The notes under the pieces were generated by a model. It searched no databases, was not told the origin of the DNA, and worked only from the letters and a program-made list of their open reading frames with translations. A stretch of DNA of 64,000 nt, taken from CAVUWL01 sp963700105 (GTDB lineage Bacteria > Actinomycetota > Thermoleophilia > Solirubrobacterales > 70-9). Location of the stretch: assembly GCA_963700105.1 (NCBI GenBank), contig CAVOWL010000002.1, positions 124,001 through 188,000 on the forward strand. Reading direction: 5' to 3'. Position 1 is the first letter of the stretch, and every line of letters starts with the position of its first letter. Position numbers and translations under genes: made by a program. Of the stretch, positions 1-8,501 are shown piece after piece.

Positions 1-94
1 CTCCGAGACCGCATCCCCAACTGCCACCTCAATTTTCCACACGTTGCCCGTGATATGTGCCTCGATCTCCGCCATCGGGGGGAGAATAGATGGC

Positions 95-832
95 GTGGGG
101 GCGGAGCCAAGGATCCCTCAGCGCCGCGGCGCTGGTGAGACGCAGCGAGGCGACGGCGGGTATGGGTTGGCCGTAATCGTCGCTGCCCACAATGAGGCTG
201 ATCGGATCGAAGGGACCGTGAGCGCCCTGAAGGGTGCCTTTCCGGCGGCGGCCCTGTTGGTCGCCGATGATGCCTCAAGCGATGGCACCGCGGCGGCGGC
301 GGCCGCGGCCGGGGCCGCGGTGATCGGTAGGAGCCGCTCGCTTGGCAAGGGCGCAAACGTCACCGCCGCGGCCGAAGCCGCCCTGGGCGAGGTCCCGCCG
401 CCGTCGTTCTTCCTCCTTTGTGATGGCGATCTCGGCGACTCGGCGGCGAACCTGCAGGCGCTGGTAAAAGCGTTGCGGGCGGATCGATGTGACCTCGCCG
501 TCGCCGTCTTCTCGCGGCCTCGGGGAGGGGGGTTCGGGGTCTCGCTCGGTTTTGCGCGCTGGGCGATTCGGCGCCTCTGCGGGGCCGAGACCGCGGCGCC
601 GATCTCGGGCCAGCGGGCGCTGAGGGCGGAGGTCATGAGGGCAACCCTGCCTTTCGCGGGTGGCTACGGGATGGAGATCGGGATGACCGTCGATGCAATT
701 CGGGCCGGCTACAGCATGGGCGAGTATGAGATCGACCTCAGCCACCGGGTCAGCGGTCGCACGATCGCCGGCTTTGCCCACCGCGCCCGCCAGCTTCTCG
801 ACTTCGCCCGCGTGTACCTTCAACGCCGTTGA
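95..832 (+). CDS. Family 2 glycosyltransferase
   Basis: A GT-A fold (family 2) glycosyltransferase, likely transferring a sugar from a nucleotide donor to a lipid or polymer. The N-terminal AVIVAAHNEADRI strand and the LLVADDASSDGTA segment are the typical nucleotide-sugar binding start of the family, and a DGD motif (CDGDLGDS) about 65 residues later fits the metal-binding region. I chose GTG 95 (245 aa) because a GGGGAG-like ribosome site lies just upstream; a TTG at 44 is also in frame. It has no membrane segments and ends overlapping the start of the glycerol kinase gene, so the two are probably cotranscribed. Acceptor unknown. Confidence 0.75.
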   Translation: MGAEPRIPQRRGAGETQRGDGGYGLAVIVAAHNEADRIEGTVSALKGAFPAAALLVADDASSDGTAAAAAAAGAAVIGRSRSLGKGANVTAAAEAALGEVPPPSFFLLCDGDLGDSAANLQALVKALRADRCDLAVAVFSRPRGGGFGVSLGFARWAIRRLCGAETAAPISGQRALRAEVMRATLPFAGGYGMEIGMTVDAIRAGYSMGEYEIDLSHRVSGRTIAGFAHRARQLLDFARVYLQRR

Positions 833-2289
833 TTCTGGCGATTGATCAGGGCACCACCGGGACCACCTGCCTCGTCTTCGATCAGGAGGGCAGGGTGGGG
901 GGACGCGCCTACTCAGAGTTCGCTCAGCATTTTCCCCGGCCCGGTTGGGTGGAGCACGATGCCGGAGAAATCTGGGAGGTGAGCAGGCGCGTCGCGGCTG
1001 AGGCGCTGGCGAGTGCGGGAATCAGTGGGTCCCAGCTGGCCGGGATCGGCATCGCCAACCAGCGCGAGACCGTGGTTGCCTGGGACCCCGCCAGCGGTGA
1101 GCCGATTCACCGGGCGCTGGTCTGGCAGGACCGCCGCACCGCGGAGCGATGCGAGGAGCTGAGGGAGCAGGGATGGGAGGAGCTGGTCCGCGAGCGGACC
1201 GGGCTTGTCATCGACCCCTACTTCTCAGCGACCAAGATCGAGTGGCTATTGCAAAACGTCGAGGCTGCACAGCGCGCCGTTTTCGGAACCATCGACTCCT
1301 GGCTCGCCTTCAAGTTGACCGGTGCTCACGTCACCGACCACTCAAATGCCTCGAGGACGATGCTCTTCGATATCAGGAGCAGAAGCTGGGACACGGATCT
1401 CTGCGGCCTGGTCGGGGTCGATCCGGGCCGTTTGCCCGAGCCGTTCCCCTCGGCGCACCTCTACGGCAGCACCTCGGAGTTCGGTGGCGAGGTGCCGGTT
1501 GCGGCAATCGCCGGCGACCAGCAGGCGGCCCTGTTCGGGCAGGCCTGTCACCACGCGGGGATGGCCAAGAACACCTACGGCACCGGGAGCTTTGTCCTCC
1601 TGCACGCCGGCGAGGTGGCCCCGCCGCCGAGCGAGGGCCTGCTCGGCACCGTTGCCTGCGGGGTGGGTGAGGAGCGCGCCTACGCGCTTGAGGCATCGAT
1701 CTTCGTCACCGGTGCGGCGCTGCAGTGGCTACGCGACGGGCTCGGGATCCTCGCGGATGCCTCTGAGGCCGAGGCAATGGCGGCTTCGATGCAGGGAAAC
1801 GATGGCGTCTACTTTGTCCCCGCCCTGACCGGTCTCGGCTCCCCCCACTGGGACCCCTACGCGCGGGGCACGATCGTCGGCCTGACCCGAGGCACCGGAC
1901 GCCAGCATCTCGCCCGCGCGGCGCTGGAGGCGATCGCCTACCAGAGCCTCGATGCTGTGCGAGCCGAGGAGGCCGCCGCCGGCGCCGCCTTGGAGGTCCT
2001 AAAGGCCGATGGCGGTGCCGCCCAAAACCGCTGGTTGATGCAGTTTCAGGCCGACCTGCTCGGAGTCCCGGTGCTCGTCCCCCAGATCACCGAGACAACC
2101 GCCCTCGGAGCCGCCTATCTGGCCGGGATCGCGACCTCGCGGTGGAGCGCTGAGCAGGTGGGGGCGATGTGGCGAGAGGCGGCCCGCTATGAGCCCCGGA
2201 TGAAAGACGGCGAGCCAGAGCGGCTATTGGGGGAGTGGCGGCGCGCCGTGCAGCGCTCGCGGGATTGGGCTCGCCCCGACCCCGCGTAA
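829..2289 (+). CDS. glpK: Glycerol kinase
   Basis: FGGY-family kinase that phosphorylates glycerol to sn-glycerol 3-phosphate in the cytoplasm. The start ILAIDQGTTGTTCLVFD is the phosphate-1 loop of glycerol kinases, NQRETVVAWD and VWQDRRTAERC are glycerol kinase signatures, and a glycine-rich ADGGAAQNRWLMQFQAD segment closes the second domain. At 486 aa it is close to the usual 500. TTG 829 overlaps the previous stop (TTGA). The PlsC-like acyltransferase follows by 6 bp, so the pair can feed glycerol into phospholipid synthesis. No glycerol facilitator or GlpD is visible nearby. Confidence 0.95.
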   Translation: MILAIDQGTTGTTCLVFDQEGRVGGRAYSEFAQHFPRPGWVEHDAGEIWEVSRRVAAEALASAGISGSQLAGIGIANQRETVVAWDPASGEPIHRALVWQDRRTAERCEELREQGWEELVRERTGLVIDPYFSATKIEWLLQNVEAAQRAVFGTIDSWLAFKLTGAHVTDHSNASRTMLFDIRSRSWDTDLCGLVGVDPGRLPEPFPSAHLYGSTSEFGGEVPVAAIAGDQQAALFGQACHHAGMAKNTYGTGSFVLLHAGEVAPPPSEGLLGTVACGVGEERAYALEASIFVTGAALQWLRDGLGILADASEAEAMAASMQGNDGVYFVPALTGLGSPHWDPYARGTIVGLTRGTGRQHLARAALEAIAYQSLDAVRAEEAAAGAALEVLKADGGAAQNRWLMQFQADLLGVPVLVPQITETTALGAAYLAGIATSRWSAEQVGAMWREAARYEPRMKDGEPERLLGEWRRAVQRSRDWARPDPA

Positions 2290-2295
2290 CCGAAA

Positions 2296-3117
2296 ATGCC
2301 CGCGAGGGTAGGCAGAGGCGGCGGCATCGATGCCGTCTCGTTCATGGCGGAGATGAAGCCACAGGTCTATCGGGACCCGCGCCCGGCGGAGTATTTCGCC
2401 GAGTTCCATGAGGCTGCGCGAGCCGGGGTCGGTTGGACCTACCCGGCCGCCCGCGTCCTCCTCAGCCTGCCGACGGTCCTGATCTATCGGCTGCGTGCGA
2501 TCGGTCTTGAGAACGTTCCGCGCAGCGGCCCGCTGGTTCTTGCCCCCAATCACTTCAGCCAGATGGATCACTTCTTCAGCGCAGTTTTCCTACGTCGCAA
2601 GGTCCGCTTCATGGCCAAGTCCCAGCTCTTTGGCCCGCCGGTCCTGACCTATATCTATAAGCACGGCGGTGTCTTCCCGGTGCGTCGCGGAAATCGCGAT
2701 GAGGAGGCCTTTAGGACCGCGTATCAGCTGCTCGAAGGGGGCGAGATGCTGCTCGTCTACGCGGAGGGGGGGCGCTCGCGCTCGCGCGCTTTGGGCGAGC
2801 CGCGGCGGGGAATTGGCCGGATCGCGCTGGAGTCAGGTGCGCCGATAGTCCCGGTTGCAATTCACGGCTCGGCCGGGGTCCGGGGCTGGAAGCGGCTGCG
2901 TTTTCCGAAGGTGACGATCCAGTTCGGCGAGGCGCTTAGCTTCGCGGTCGAGCCAGCACCCAGCCGCGAGCGACAGCTCGAGGTGGCAACTGAGGTCTTT
3001 GATCGGGTGCGGTCGATGTACGCGCTGCTCGAGGAGCAGGGGCGCGCCAAAGTGATTCGCTCGCTGCGGGCAGGGCTGGGTCAGGTCGATCAGGGATCAA
3101 GCTCGACGCCGGGCTGA
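2296..3117 (+). CDS. 1-acyl-sn-glycerol-3-phosphate acyltransferase (PlsC-like)
   Basis: Acyltransferase of the PlsC/LPLAT family, expected to acylate lysophosphatidic acid at the membrane. The HX4D catalytic motif is visible in NHFSQMD (about residue 86), and a second family block in YAEGGRSRSR (about residue 154) matches the EGxRS motif that binds the phosphate. The start at 2296 gives 273 aa; ATG 2344 is an alternative that loses 16 poorly conserved residues. It sits directly downstream of glycerol kinase in the same orientation. The exact acyl acceptor cannot be told from sequence. Confidence 0.88.
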   Translation: MPARVGRGGGIDAVSFMAEMKPQVYRDPRPAEYFAEFHEAARAGVGWTYPAARVLLSLPTVLIYRLRAIGLENVPRSGPLVLAPNHFSQMDHFFSAVFLRRKVRFMAKSQLFGPPVLTYIYKHGGVFPVRRGNRDEEAFRTAYQLLEGGEMLLVYAEGGRSRSRALGEPRRGIGRIALESGAPIVPVAIHGSAGVRGWKRLRFPKVTIQFGEALSFAVEPAPSRERQLEVATEVFDRVRSMYALLEEQGRAKVIRSLRAGLGQVDQGSSSTPG

Positions 3118-3123
3118 TCCCAC

Positions 3124-4035
3124 TCACTCATAGCGCGCCTCGAGTTGTTCATAAAAAGAGGCGTCGTGGCCGGGGGTGATCACCGCGTGGGGGAATTCGC
3201 GTCGAAACAGCCGCAGCTCCTGCAGTGAGCGGCGGAAGTTGTGGGCGTCGAAGGGTCGGGGCGGAAGCGGCGCGGTGCCCTCCAGCTGGCGATATGTGTA
3301 CATCGCGTCACCGCCGATCACGAAATCGCGGTCGTGCAGGTGGGCGATCACCGACATGTGCCCGGCGCTGTGGCCGGGCGTGAAGGCAAGCCGGATTGAG
3401 CCGTCGCCCAGGAGATCGAAGGTGCGACCGAAGGTCGCGTATGAATCGATGCTGCCGCGGTCAAAATCGACGGTTCGGTAATCGAAGGCGTAGTCGAAAT
3501 GGGCCCTGCGGTACCCGTTCTCAAGCGGCCGGGGACCGGAGGTGGCCGCCTTCCACTCGGACTCGCTGATGACGAAGGTCGAGTTCGGGAACTCCGAAAC
3601 GGCGGAGGTGTGGTCGAGGTGCATATGGGTCATGACCACGATCGGAACCTCGTTTGGGTCGATGCCGCGATCACGGAGCCGTGCCGGCAGGTCTTCTCCG
3701 GGTTTGAGGGAGGGCTTGCCAAAACGCGCCGCCAGCTTGCCGAAATTCTCCGCGGCGCTGCTTGCGATCGAGGGGTGAAGCCCGGTGTCGACGACGATCG
3801 CACCGGCGCTCGGATGGCGAATCAGGAAGGCGGGAATCGGGATCGTGACGGGGGGCTTGGTGGTGAGCAGGGCGCGCAGCAGCTTGATGGTCAGGAAATG
3901 TCCGCCCGGGCTCTCCATCAGCGCGAGCGACCAGGTGACATGTCCGGCGACGATCGGTTCGACCACAACCGTTGCTCCGGGCGTGCCCGGGCCCAGCGGC
4001 TCCGGCAGTGGTTTGGATTGGACCCGAACCGTCAT
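3124..4035 (-). CDS. Metallo-beta-lactamase fold hydrolase, lactonase-like
   Basis: Metallo-beta-lactamase superfamily enzyme with the zinc-binding HMHLDH motif (HxHxDH) near residue 137, a later GHSAGH segment and a GGDAMY aspartate ligand region. The layout, with the motif followed by a helix of the FVISESEW type, resembles N-acyl homoserine lactonase (AiiA)-type hydrolases and related esterases. It is 303 aa with no signal peptide, so cytoplasmic. It converges on the acyltransferase gene with 6 bp between the stops. Substrate is not predictable; quorum quenching is only one possibility. Confidence 0.82.
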   Translation of the reverse strand: MTVRVQSKPLPEPLGPGTPGATVVVEPIVAGHVTWSLALMESPGGHFLTIKLLRALLTTKPPVTIPIPAFLIRHPSAGAIVVDTGLHPSIASSAAENFGKLAARFGKPSLKPGEDLPARLRDRGIDPNEVPIVVMTHMHLDHTSAVSEFPNSTFVISESEWKAATSGPRPLENGYRRAHFDYAFDYRTVDFDRGSIDSYATFGRTFDLLGDGSIRLAFTPGHSAGHMSVIAHLHDRDFVIGGDAMYTYRQLEGTAPLPPRPFDAHNFRRSLQELRLFRREFPHAVITPGHDASFYEQLEARYE

Positions 4036-4082
4036 CGAGCCTCACCTTACGACTGTCGGGGCCCGTATAGGCTTGCGCACCG

Positions 4083-4940
4083 ATGAGTGAAAGCGCCCAT
4101 TCGCAGATCTTCGCCCCGGGTCTGCTTGAGGGGCAAGTCTGTTTGGTGTCGGGGGCGGGCAGCGGGCTCGGCCGGGCCAGCGCGCTGGAGCTGGCCCGGC
4201 TGGGAGCCACCGTGATCGGTTGCGGGCGGCGCGAGGAGCCGTTGGCTGAGACCGCGGCGCTGGCGGCTCACCTGGCGGGCGGATTCGAGCGTGAATCGAT
4301 GGACATCCGCGATGAGGACGCGGTCGAGCGGCTGTTTGACGGCATCTTGGATCGCCACGACCGCCTCGACCTGTTGGTGAATAACGCTGGCGGTCAGTTT
4401 CTCTCTCCGGCCGAGGCGATCACCCCCAAGGGTTTTCACACCGTGATCGAGCTAAACGTGCAGGGCACCTGGCTGATGACCCATGCGGCTGCGACGAGGG
4501 CGTTCATTCCTCAGGGCGGCGGCAAGGTGCTGAGCCTCACCCTCTCTCCCCACAACGGTATGCCGGGGATGGTGCACTCGGGTGCGGCTCGGGCCGCGGT
4601 GGAGAACATGATGCGGACGCTCGCGGTGGAGTGGGCGCGGTTCGGGATCAAGACCTGTGCTTTGGCAGCTGGGCAGTTCGCCACCGAGACGCTGATGACC
4701 AAGTACCCCAAGGTCGTCGTCGACAACCTCGAGCGCTCGATCCCGATTGGGCGCGCCGGGCGCCCCGAGGAGATCGCCTGGTTGGTCGCCTACCTGGCCT
4801 CACCAGCTGGAGACTTCTTCTCCGGTACTACGATTACGATCGACGGCGCCCGCGATAACTGGGCCGGACCCTGGCCTCCTGAGGCGATCGCCGGAGAGGG
4901 TGGCGCGCCGCTCGCGGAGGAGCGCCGCCCGAGAGACTGA
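4083..4940 (+). CDS. SDR family oxidoreductase, enoyl-CoA reductase-like
   Basis: Short-chain dehydrogenase/reductase of 285 aa. The cofactor site SGAGSGLGRASALELA and the NNAGGQF motif are clear, and an arginine pair after the second strand (GCGRREE) suggests NADPH. In place of the usual YxxxK the protein has HSGAARAAV, so the positions of the catalytic Tyr and Lys read Ser and Arg. The same HSGAARAG-type sequence is familiar from peroxisomal trans-2-enoyl-CoA reductase (PECR)-like proteins, so this is probably an enoyl-CoA or dienoyl-CoA reductase and not a dead enzyme. It starts 47 bp from the divergent lactonase-like gene. Confidence 0.82.
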   Translation: MSESAHSQIFAPGLLEGQVCLVSGAGSGLGRASALELARLGATVIGCGRREEPLAETAALAAHLAGGFERESMDIRDEDAVERLFDGILDRHDRLDLLVNNAGGQFLSPAEAITPKGFHTVIELNVQGTWLMTHAAATRAFIPQGGGKVLSLTLSPHNGMPGMVHSGAARAAVENMMRTLAVEWARFGIKTCALAAGQFATETLMTKYPKVVVDNLERSIPIGRAGRPEEIAWLVAYLASPAGDFFSGTTITIDGARDNWAGPWPPEAIAGEGGAPLAEERRPRD

Positions 4941-4949
4941 GCGCCGGAC

Positions 4950-5429
4950 TTAGGGCTGGCGCGGCTCGAGGATGACCAGCGGGATTTCCCGACCACGGCT
5001 ATGTGCCTGGTAGTCGGCGTAGCCTCGATAGGCCCCCACCGCAACCGGCCAAAGCCGGCGTCGCTCCTCGGGGGTGGCGAGGCGGGCGTGGACGGGGCGC
5101 CGCTCAGCCCCTATCTGCACGCTCGTGTTGGGATTGGCGATCAGGTTGTGAAACCAGGCGGGATGCCGGGGAAAGCCGCCCTTGGAGGCGATCACGAAGA
5201 CGTTGTCTGCGTCGGGGATGTAGAGCAGGGGGGAGGTGCGCCTGACGCCGCTCTTGGCCCCGACGTGCTCGAGCAAGAGCATCTTCGCCCCCACCCCCGG
5301 AATCGTCTGTCCGACCCGCCCGCCCGTGGCTCGGTAGAGCAGGGTGTGGGCGGCCATGACGCGACGCAGGGCAGGCCAGATCCGATCGGTGAGGTCCAGA
5401 TAGCTGAGCTCTGACCTGCCCCTCCTCAC
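4950..5429 (-). CDS. Deazaflavin (F420)-dependent nitroreductase family protein
   Basis: Protein of the Ddn/DUF385 split-barrel family, which uses reduced F420 or flavin. Family features visible are the LLLEHVGAKSGVRRTSPLLY strand pair that binds the cofactor phosphates, the ASKGGFPRHPAWFHNLIANP segment, and a C-terminal PEERRRLWPVAV helix with the YADYQAHSRGREIPLVIL ending. Length 159 aa is usual. It lies 8 bp downstream of the SDR gene at 5438-6268 in the same orientation and is likely in one operon with it. F420 use is typical of actinobacteria. Substrate unknown. Confidence 0.87.
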   Translation of the reverse strand: MRRGRSELSYLDLTDRIWPALRRVMAAHTLLYRATGGRVGQTIPGVGAKMLLLEHVGAKSGVRRTSPLLYIPDADNVFVIASKGGFPRHPAWFHNLIANPNTSVQIGAERRPVHARLATPEERRRLWPVAVGAYRGYADYQAHSRGREIPLVILEPRQP

Positions 5430-5437
5430 TTCGCTGC

Positions 5438-6268
5438 TCAGATGTACATCCCTCCGAATTGGCCACCTGTGACATTGAGAACCTGCCCATGCACGTAGTT
5501 GGCGAGGGGGGAGGCCAAAAAGAGCACCGGTCCCGCGGCCTCCTCGGGTTGGGCCGGGCGTCCCAGCGGGATGATCGCTGAGGCCATCGCGCGCATCTGC
5601 TCGGGAATGCCGAGCTCGATCTTCTCGCCGCTTGGTGAGGTCATCTCGCCGCCGGACTCCTTGGCGGCTGTCAGCCTGGTCTCAACGAAGCCAAACGCGA
5701 CGGCGTTGACGTTGACCTTGAACTGGCCCCACTCCTTGGCCAAAGTCTTGGTCAAGCCGACGACGCCAGCCTTGGCGGCAGAATAGTTGGCCTGGCCGGC
5801 GTTGCCCATCGTCCCCGAGATTGAGGAGACGTTGATCAGCTTGCGAAAAACCTCCTTGCCTTCGTTTCGCTCCGCCTTTGCCGCCTCGCGCCAATGTGGG
5901 GCGAGCGCCCTCGTGATGCGGAAGGGGACGATCGTGTGGATGTCGAGCATCGCCTGAAACTGCTCATCGGTCATCCGATGCACGACGCCGTCCCATGTAT
6001 AGCCGGCGTTGTTGACGACGATGTCAACCGCTCCGAAGGCATCGATTGCGGCGGCAACCAATCGCTCCGGGGCATCGGTCTCGGTCAGGTCTCCGGCATG
6101 AACGGCGGTCTCGGTGTCGATCTCCGCGGCCGCCTGCTCGGCGATGTCGGCGTCGAGGTCGTTGATCAAGACCTTGGCGCCCTCGCTCGCGAATAATTCC
6201 GCCGTGGCGCGCCCGATTCCGCGCGCTGACCCGGTTACGATCGCCGCTTTGCCATCGAGAATTCCCAT
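5438..6268 (-). CDS. SDR family oxidoreductase, FabG-like
   Basis: Classical SDR enzyme of 276 aa, probably a 3-oxoacyl-thioester reductase or related alcohol dehydrogenase. It shows VTGSARGIGRATAELF (cofactor loop), NDLDADIAEQ (an Asp after the second strand suggests NADH), NNAGYTWDG, the catalytic Ser block INVSSISG and YSAAKAGVVGLTK with the active Tyr and Lys. The ATG at 6268 is preceded by AAGGAGAG at good spacing. The Ddn-like gene follows closely. The slightly long central insert (EAAKAERNEGKEVFRKLINVSS) fits actinobacterial FabG4-like proteins. Confidence 0.87.
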   Translation of the reverse strand: MGILDGKAAIVTGSARGIGRATAELFASEGAKVLINDLDADIAEQAAAEIDTETAVHAGDLTETDAPERLVAAAIDAFGAVDIVVNNAGYTWDGVVHRMTDEQFQAMLDIHTIVPFRITRALAPHWREAAKAERNEGKEVFRKLINVSSISGTMGNAGQANYSAAKAGVVGLTKTLAKEWGQFKVNVNAVAFGFVETRLTAAKESGGEMTSPSGEKIELGIPEQMRAMASAIIPLGRPAQPEEAAGPVLFLASPLANYVHGQVLNVTGGQFGGMYI

Positions 6269-6371
6269 CAGTTAGTGCTCTCCTTATGGTTCGTGAAGTC
6301 GGGCGCGGAGGCTATATGGAACCGCCGCGGCCCGTTGACCGATGGCAGCGTCCCTTGCGAATACGTCCCAC

Positions 6372-6893
6372 CTAAACCGTTGTTTCGGGGGCCGGGGGCT
6401 CCTCGGTCATTGGTCCCGCCGCGGGGGGCTCGGGGGGAAGCGGTGGCGGCAGTGGATCGGCTGGGGCGGGGAGTTCGGGCTCTCCAGGAATCGGATCGGC
6501 CTCCGAGCGCCAGAGCGTATTCAGCGAAGACTGCAGGTAGGCCCACATTGCTGGGGATAAAAAGAGATAGAGAATCAAGGCGATCCAGCCGTTGACGGGC
6601 TCATGGCCGGCGAGGCGGGCGGCGCCCTGGACGCGCTTGGTCCCGCGCCAGTAGGTGATCAATGCCGGCACGATGATGATCCCCCCCGGGAAGAGGGCGA
6701 GCAACGAATTGGTCGGGTTCTGGCCGAGGTCATAGCCTTTTGCCGCGCCGTAGTCGCGCAACTCCCGGTTGATCCGGTACCACCAGACCAGGTGGTAGAT
6801 GCCGAGCGTGATGATTGGCAGCAGCGCGACTGCCCACGGGCTGCGAATCTTCGCCTTGCTGGCGGAGCCCCGGATTTGCATCTCATAGGCCAT
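6372..6893 (-). CDS. DUF4234 family membrane protein
   Basis: Small membrane protein of 173 aa. The N-terminal part has a helix with PIITLGIYHLVWWYRINREL, which is the hallmark of DUF4234 proteins, then two further hydrophobic segments (around LLALFPGGIIIVPALITYW and WIALILYLFLSPAMWAYL). The C-terminal 40 residues are a proline-rich cytoplasmic or external tail. I took the ATG at 6893, giving MAYEMQIRG with an AGAGG ribosome site; the reading frame runs further upstream but would overlap the divergent gene at 6982. Function unknown. Confidence 0.75.
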   Translation of the reverse strand: MAYEMQIRGSASKAKIRSPWAVALLPIITLGIYHLVWWYRINRELRDYGAAKGYDLGQNPTNSLLALFPGGIIIVPALITYWRGTKRVQGAARLAGHEPVNGWIALILYLFLSPAMWAYLQSSLNTLWRSEADPIPGEPELPAPADPLPPPLPPEPPAAGPMTEEPPAPETTV

Positions 6894-6981
6894 CTGAACC
6901 TCTGCCCTCTCCCTGCCTTGGTTTGACCGAGACACTAACCGACGCTCGCCTGCCAGTTGAGCGGCTAGGCTGGCGCGAGCG

Positions 6982-7686
6982 ATGAGCGGGGGGCTGACCA
7001 GCGTTTTCTTTCTCTCACTGTTGGCGACTTTGAACCCGACTCTGCTGGCGGCGGTAACCGTGATGCTGTTGATGCCGAACACCAAGGCGCTGATGTTTGG
7101 TTACCTGCTCGGCGCCTATACAACAAGCGTCTCGCTCGGGCTCCTGATCGTCTTCTCATTGACCGACTCCAGCGCGCTCAGCACGGCACGCCAGACACTC
7201 AGTCCAGGCGAGGACCTCGTCCTCGGCCTGCTGGCGCTGGTGGTCGCCTTCGTGCTCGGAACCGGCCGAGACGAGCGGCTAAAAGAGCGCCGCACGGCCC
7301 GCAGGCGGGCGAAGGAGGGCGCCGGTGAGTTCCGAGAAGCCTGGCCCCAGCGCATGCTCGGTCGCGGTTCGGCTCGGATCACTTTCGTGGTCGGCCTGGT
7401 CCTCTCCTTTCCCGGCGTCACCTACCTGGCCGCGCTTGACCGCATCGCCAAGGCAGATCCCGGCGCGGCGGCCACCGTAGCGTTGGTGCTCGGTTTTTGC
7501 CTGATGCAGCAGATCCTGCTCGAGGTCCCCCTGATCGGGTACGTGTTCGCGCCCGCCTGGACCGAGGATGCAGTTCGCCGCTTCCGGGCCTGGCTGGCCC
7601 GGAGTGGACGCCGGGCGGGGGTTCTCGGCGCGGCGTTGATCGGCGTAGTGCTGATCGCCCGCGGGCTGATCACCGCGTTGGGTTGA
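6982..7686 (+). CDS. GAP/Sap family membrane protein
   Basis: Polytopic membrane protein of 234 aa resembling the GAP (Sap, peptidoglycolipid addressing protein) family of actinobacteria, members of which help export glycolipids in mycobacteria. Hydrophobic segments occur at the N-terminus (FFLSLLATLNPTLLAAVTVML), at YLLGAYTTSVSLGLLIVF, at LVLGLLALVVAFVLG, and as two or three more after a charged loop rich in Arg and Lys at about residues 95-115. It is divergent from the DUF4234 gene with 88 bp between starts. Its role here is inferred from the family only. Confidence 0.72.
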   Translation: MSGGLTSVFFLSLLATLNPTLLAAVTVMLLMPNTKALMFGYLLGAYTTSVSLGLLIVFSLTDSSALSTARQTLSPGEDLVLGLLALVVAFVLGTGRDERLKERRTARRRAKEGAGEFREAWPQRMLGRGSARITFVVGLVLSFPGVTYLAALDRIAKADPGAAATVALVLGFCLMQQILLEVPLIGYVFAPAWTEDAVRRFRAWLARSGRRAGVLGAALIGVVLIARGLITALG

Positions 7687-7748
7687 ATCTGGCCGTGGCG
7701 GCAGCGGCTATCGTTGCTCTCCGCCTCTTCAATGCGCAAAGGGAGCCC

Positions 7749-8300
7749 GTGCCGCTAATCAATCGCCCGCTTGGAACCGCCGTGATCGCGATCGCCGTCT
7801 CGTTGGCGCTGGCGATCGCCCCCGCTGCTTCGGCCGCGCCCGCGCTACCGAGATCGGCGAGCGTCTACTCAACGGGTGGATACAAGCACGGTCTCAGTTT
7901 GACCCTGGTCATAAGCCCCAGCGGCCGGGCAATCGAGCAGGGCGGAGCGGCGCTGGGCAGTCAGTTCGCCCTAAGTGAGGGTGCGTTGCAATGCCCCAAG
8001 GCGAGAAAGAACCATGGCTTCCGGGAAGTGCCCTTCACGATCTTCGGCTTCCCGGGGGCGGTGCTGCGGCTCTCTCATGGCCACTACGGCTTCTCCAAGG
8101 CCGAGGCGATTTCCGATACGACCCCCCTGGGCAGCTCCGTGAAGTCGTTCACGCTGAAGCTGAAGATTGCCGGTACGGTCACAAGTTCAGCCGCGATCGT
8201 TGGCAGAGTCACCGCGAAGGGGGGACCGTGCACCTCGCGTGGGTCGCTCAGGTTCAAGGCAACCCTGCAACCCAAAGAGCCCGTGGCGCCGGGGCAATAG
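7749..8300 (+). CDS. Secreted protein of unknown function
   Basis: Predicted exported protein of 183 aa. GTG 7749 is preceded by AAAGGGAG and gives a signal peptide with a hydrophobic core (VIAIAVSLALAIAPAASA) and a likely cleavage site after AASA. The mature part is rich in beta-prone segments such as SVYSTGGYKHGLSLTLVIS and SFTLKLKIAGTVTSS and has two cysteines that could pair. I recognise no domain. It follows the GAP-like gene by 62 bp in the same orientation. A longer reading frame upstream overlaps the GAP gene and is not credible. Confidence 0.6.
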   Translation: MPLINRPLGTAVIAIAVSLALAIAPAASAAPALPRSASVYSTGGYKHGLSLTLVISPSGRAIEQGGAALGSQFALSEGALQCPKARKNHGFREVPFTIFGFPGAVLRLSHGHYGFSKAEAISDTTPLGSSVKSFTLKLKIAGTVTSSAAIVGRVTAKGGPCTSRGSLRFKATLQPKEPVAPGQ

Positions 8301-8501
8301 AGCCGCAGCGGCGAGGATCGCAAGGCACCTCGCCGCGGGGCTGCGGTGGCAGCCGAGTTCGCGGGCGTCGGTTCGAGGAAGCCGTAACCAGGCCTCCGGG
8401 GCTCGCCCGCTTTGGGCGATCGTGCCGCGACCGGTAGGGGGTCGTCTCGGCACCGGCAGTTTCTCTATTTCGATCGGGTCAGCGGACTATGCTCGGCTCC
8501 C

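Noticed and set aside
1149..1670. Long reading frames opposite or across glpK
   Set aside because: They are rich in Arg and Gly, as expected of frame shadows in GC-rich DNA, and match no family.
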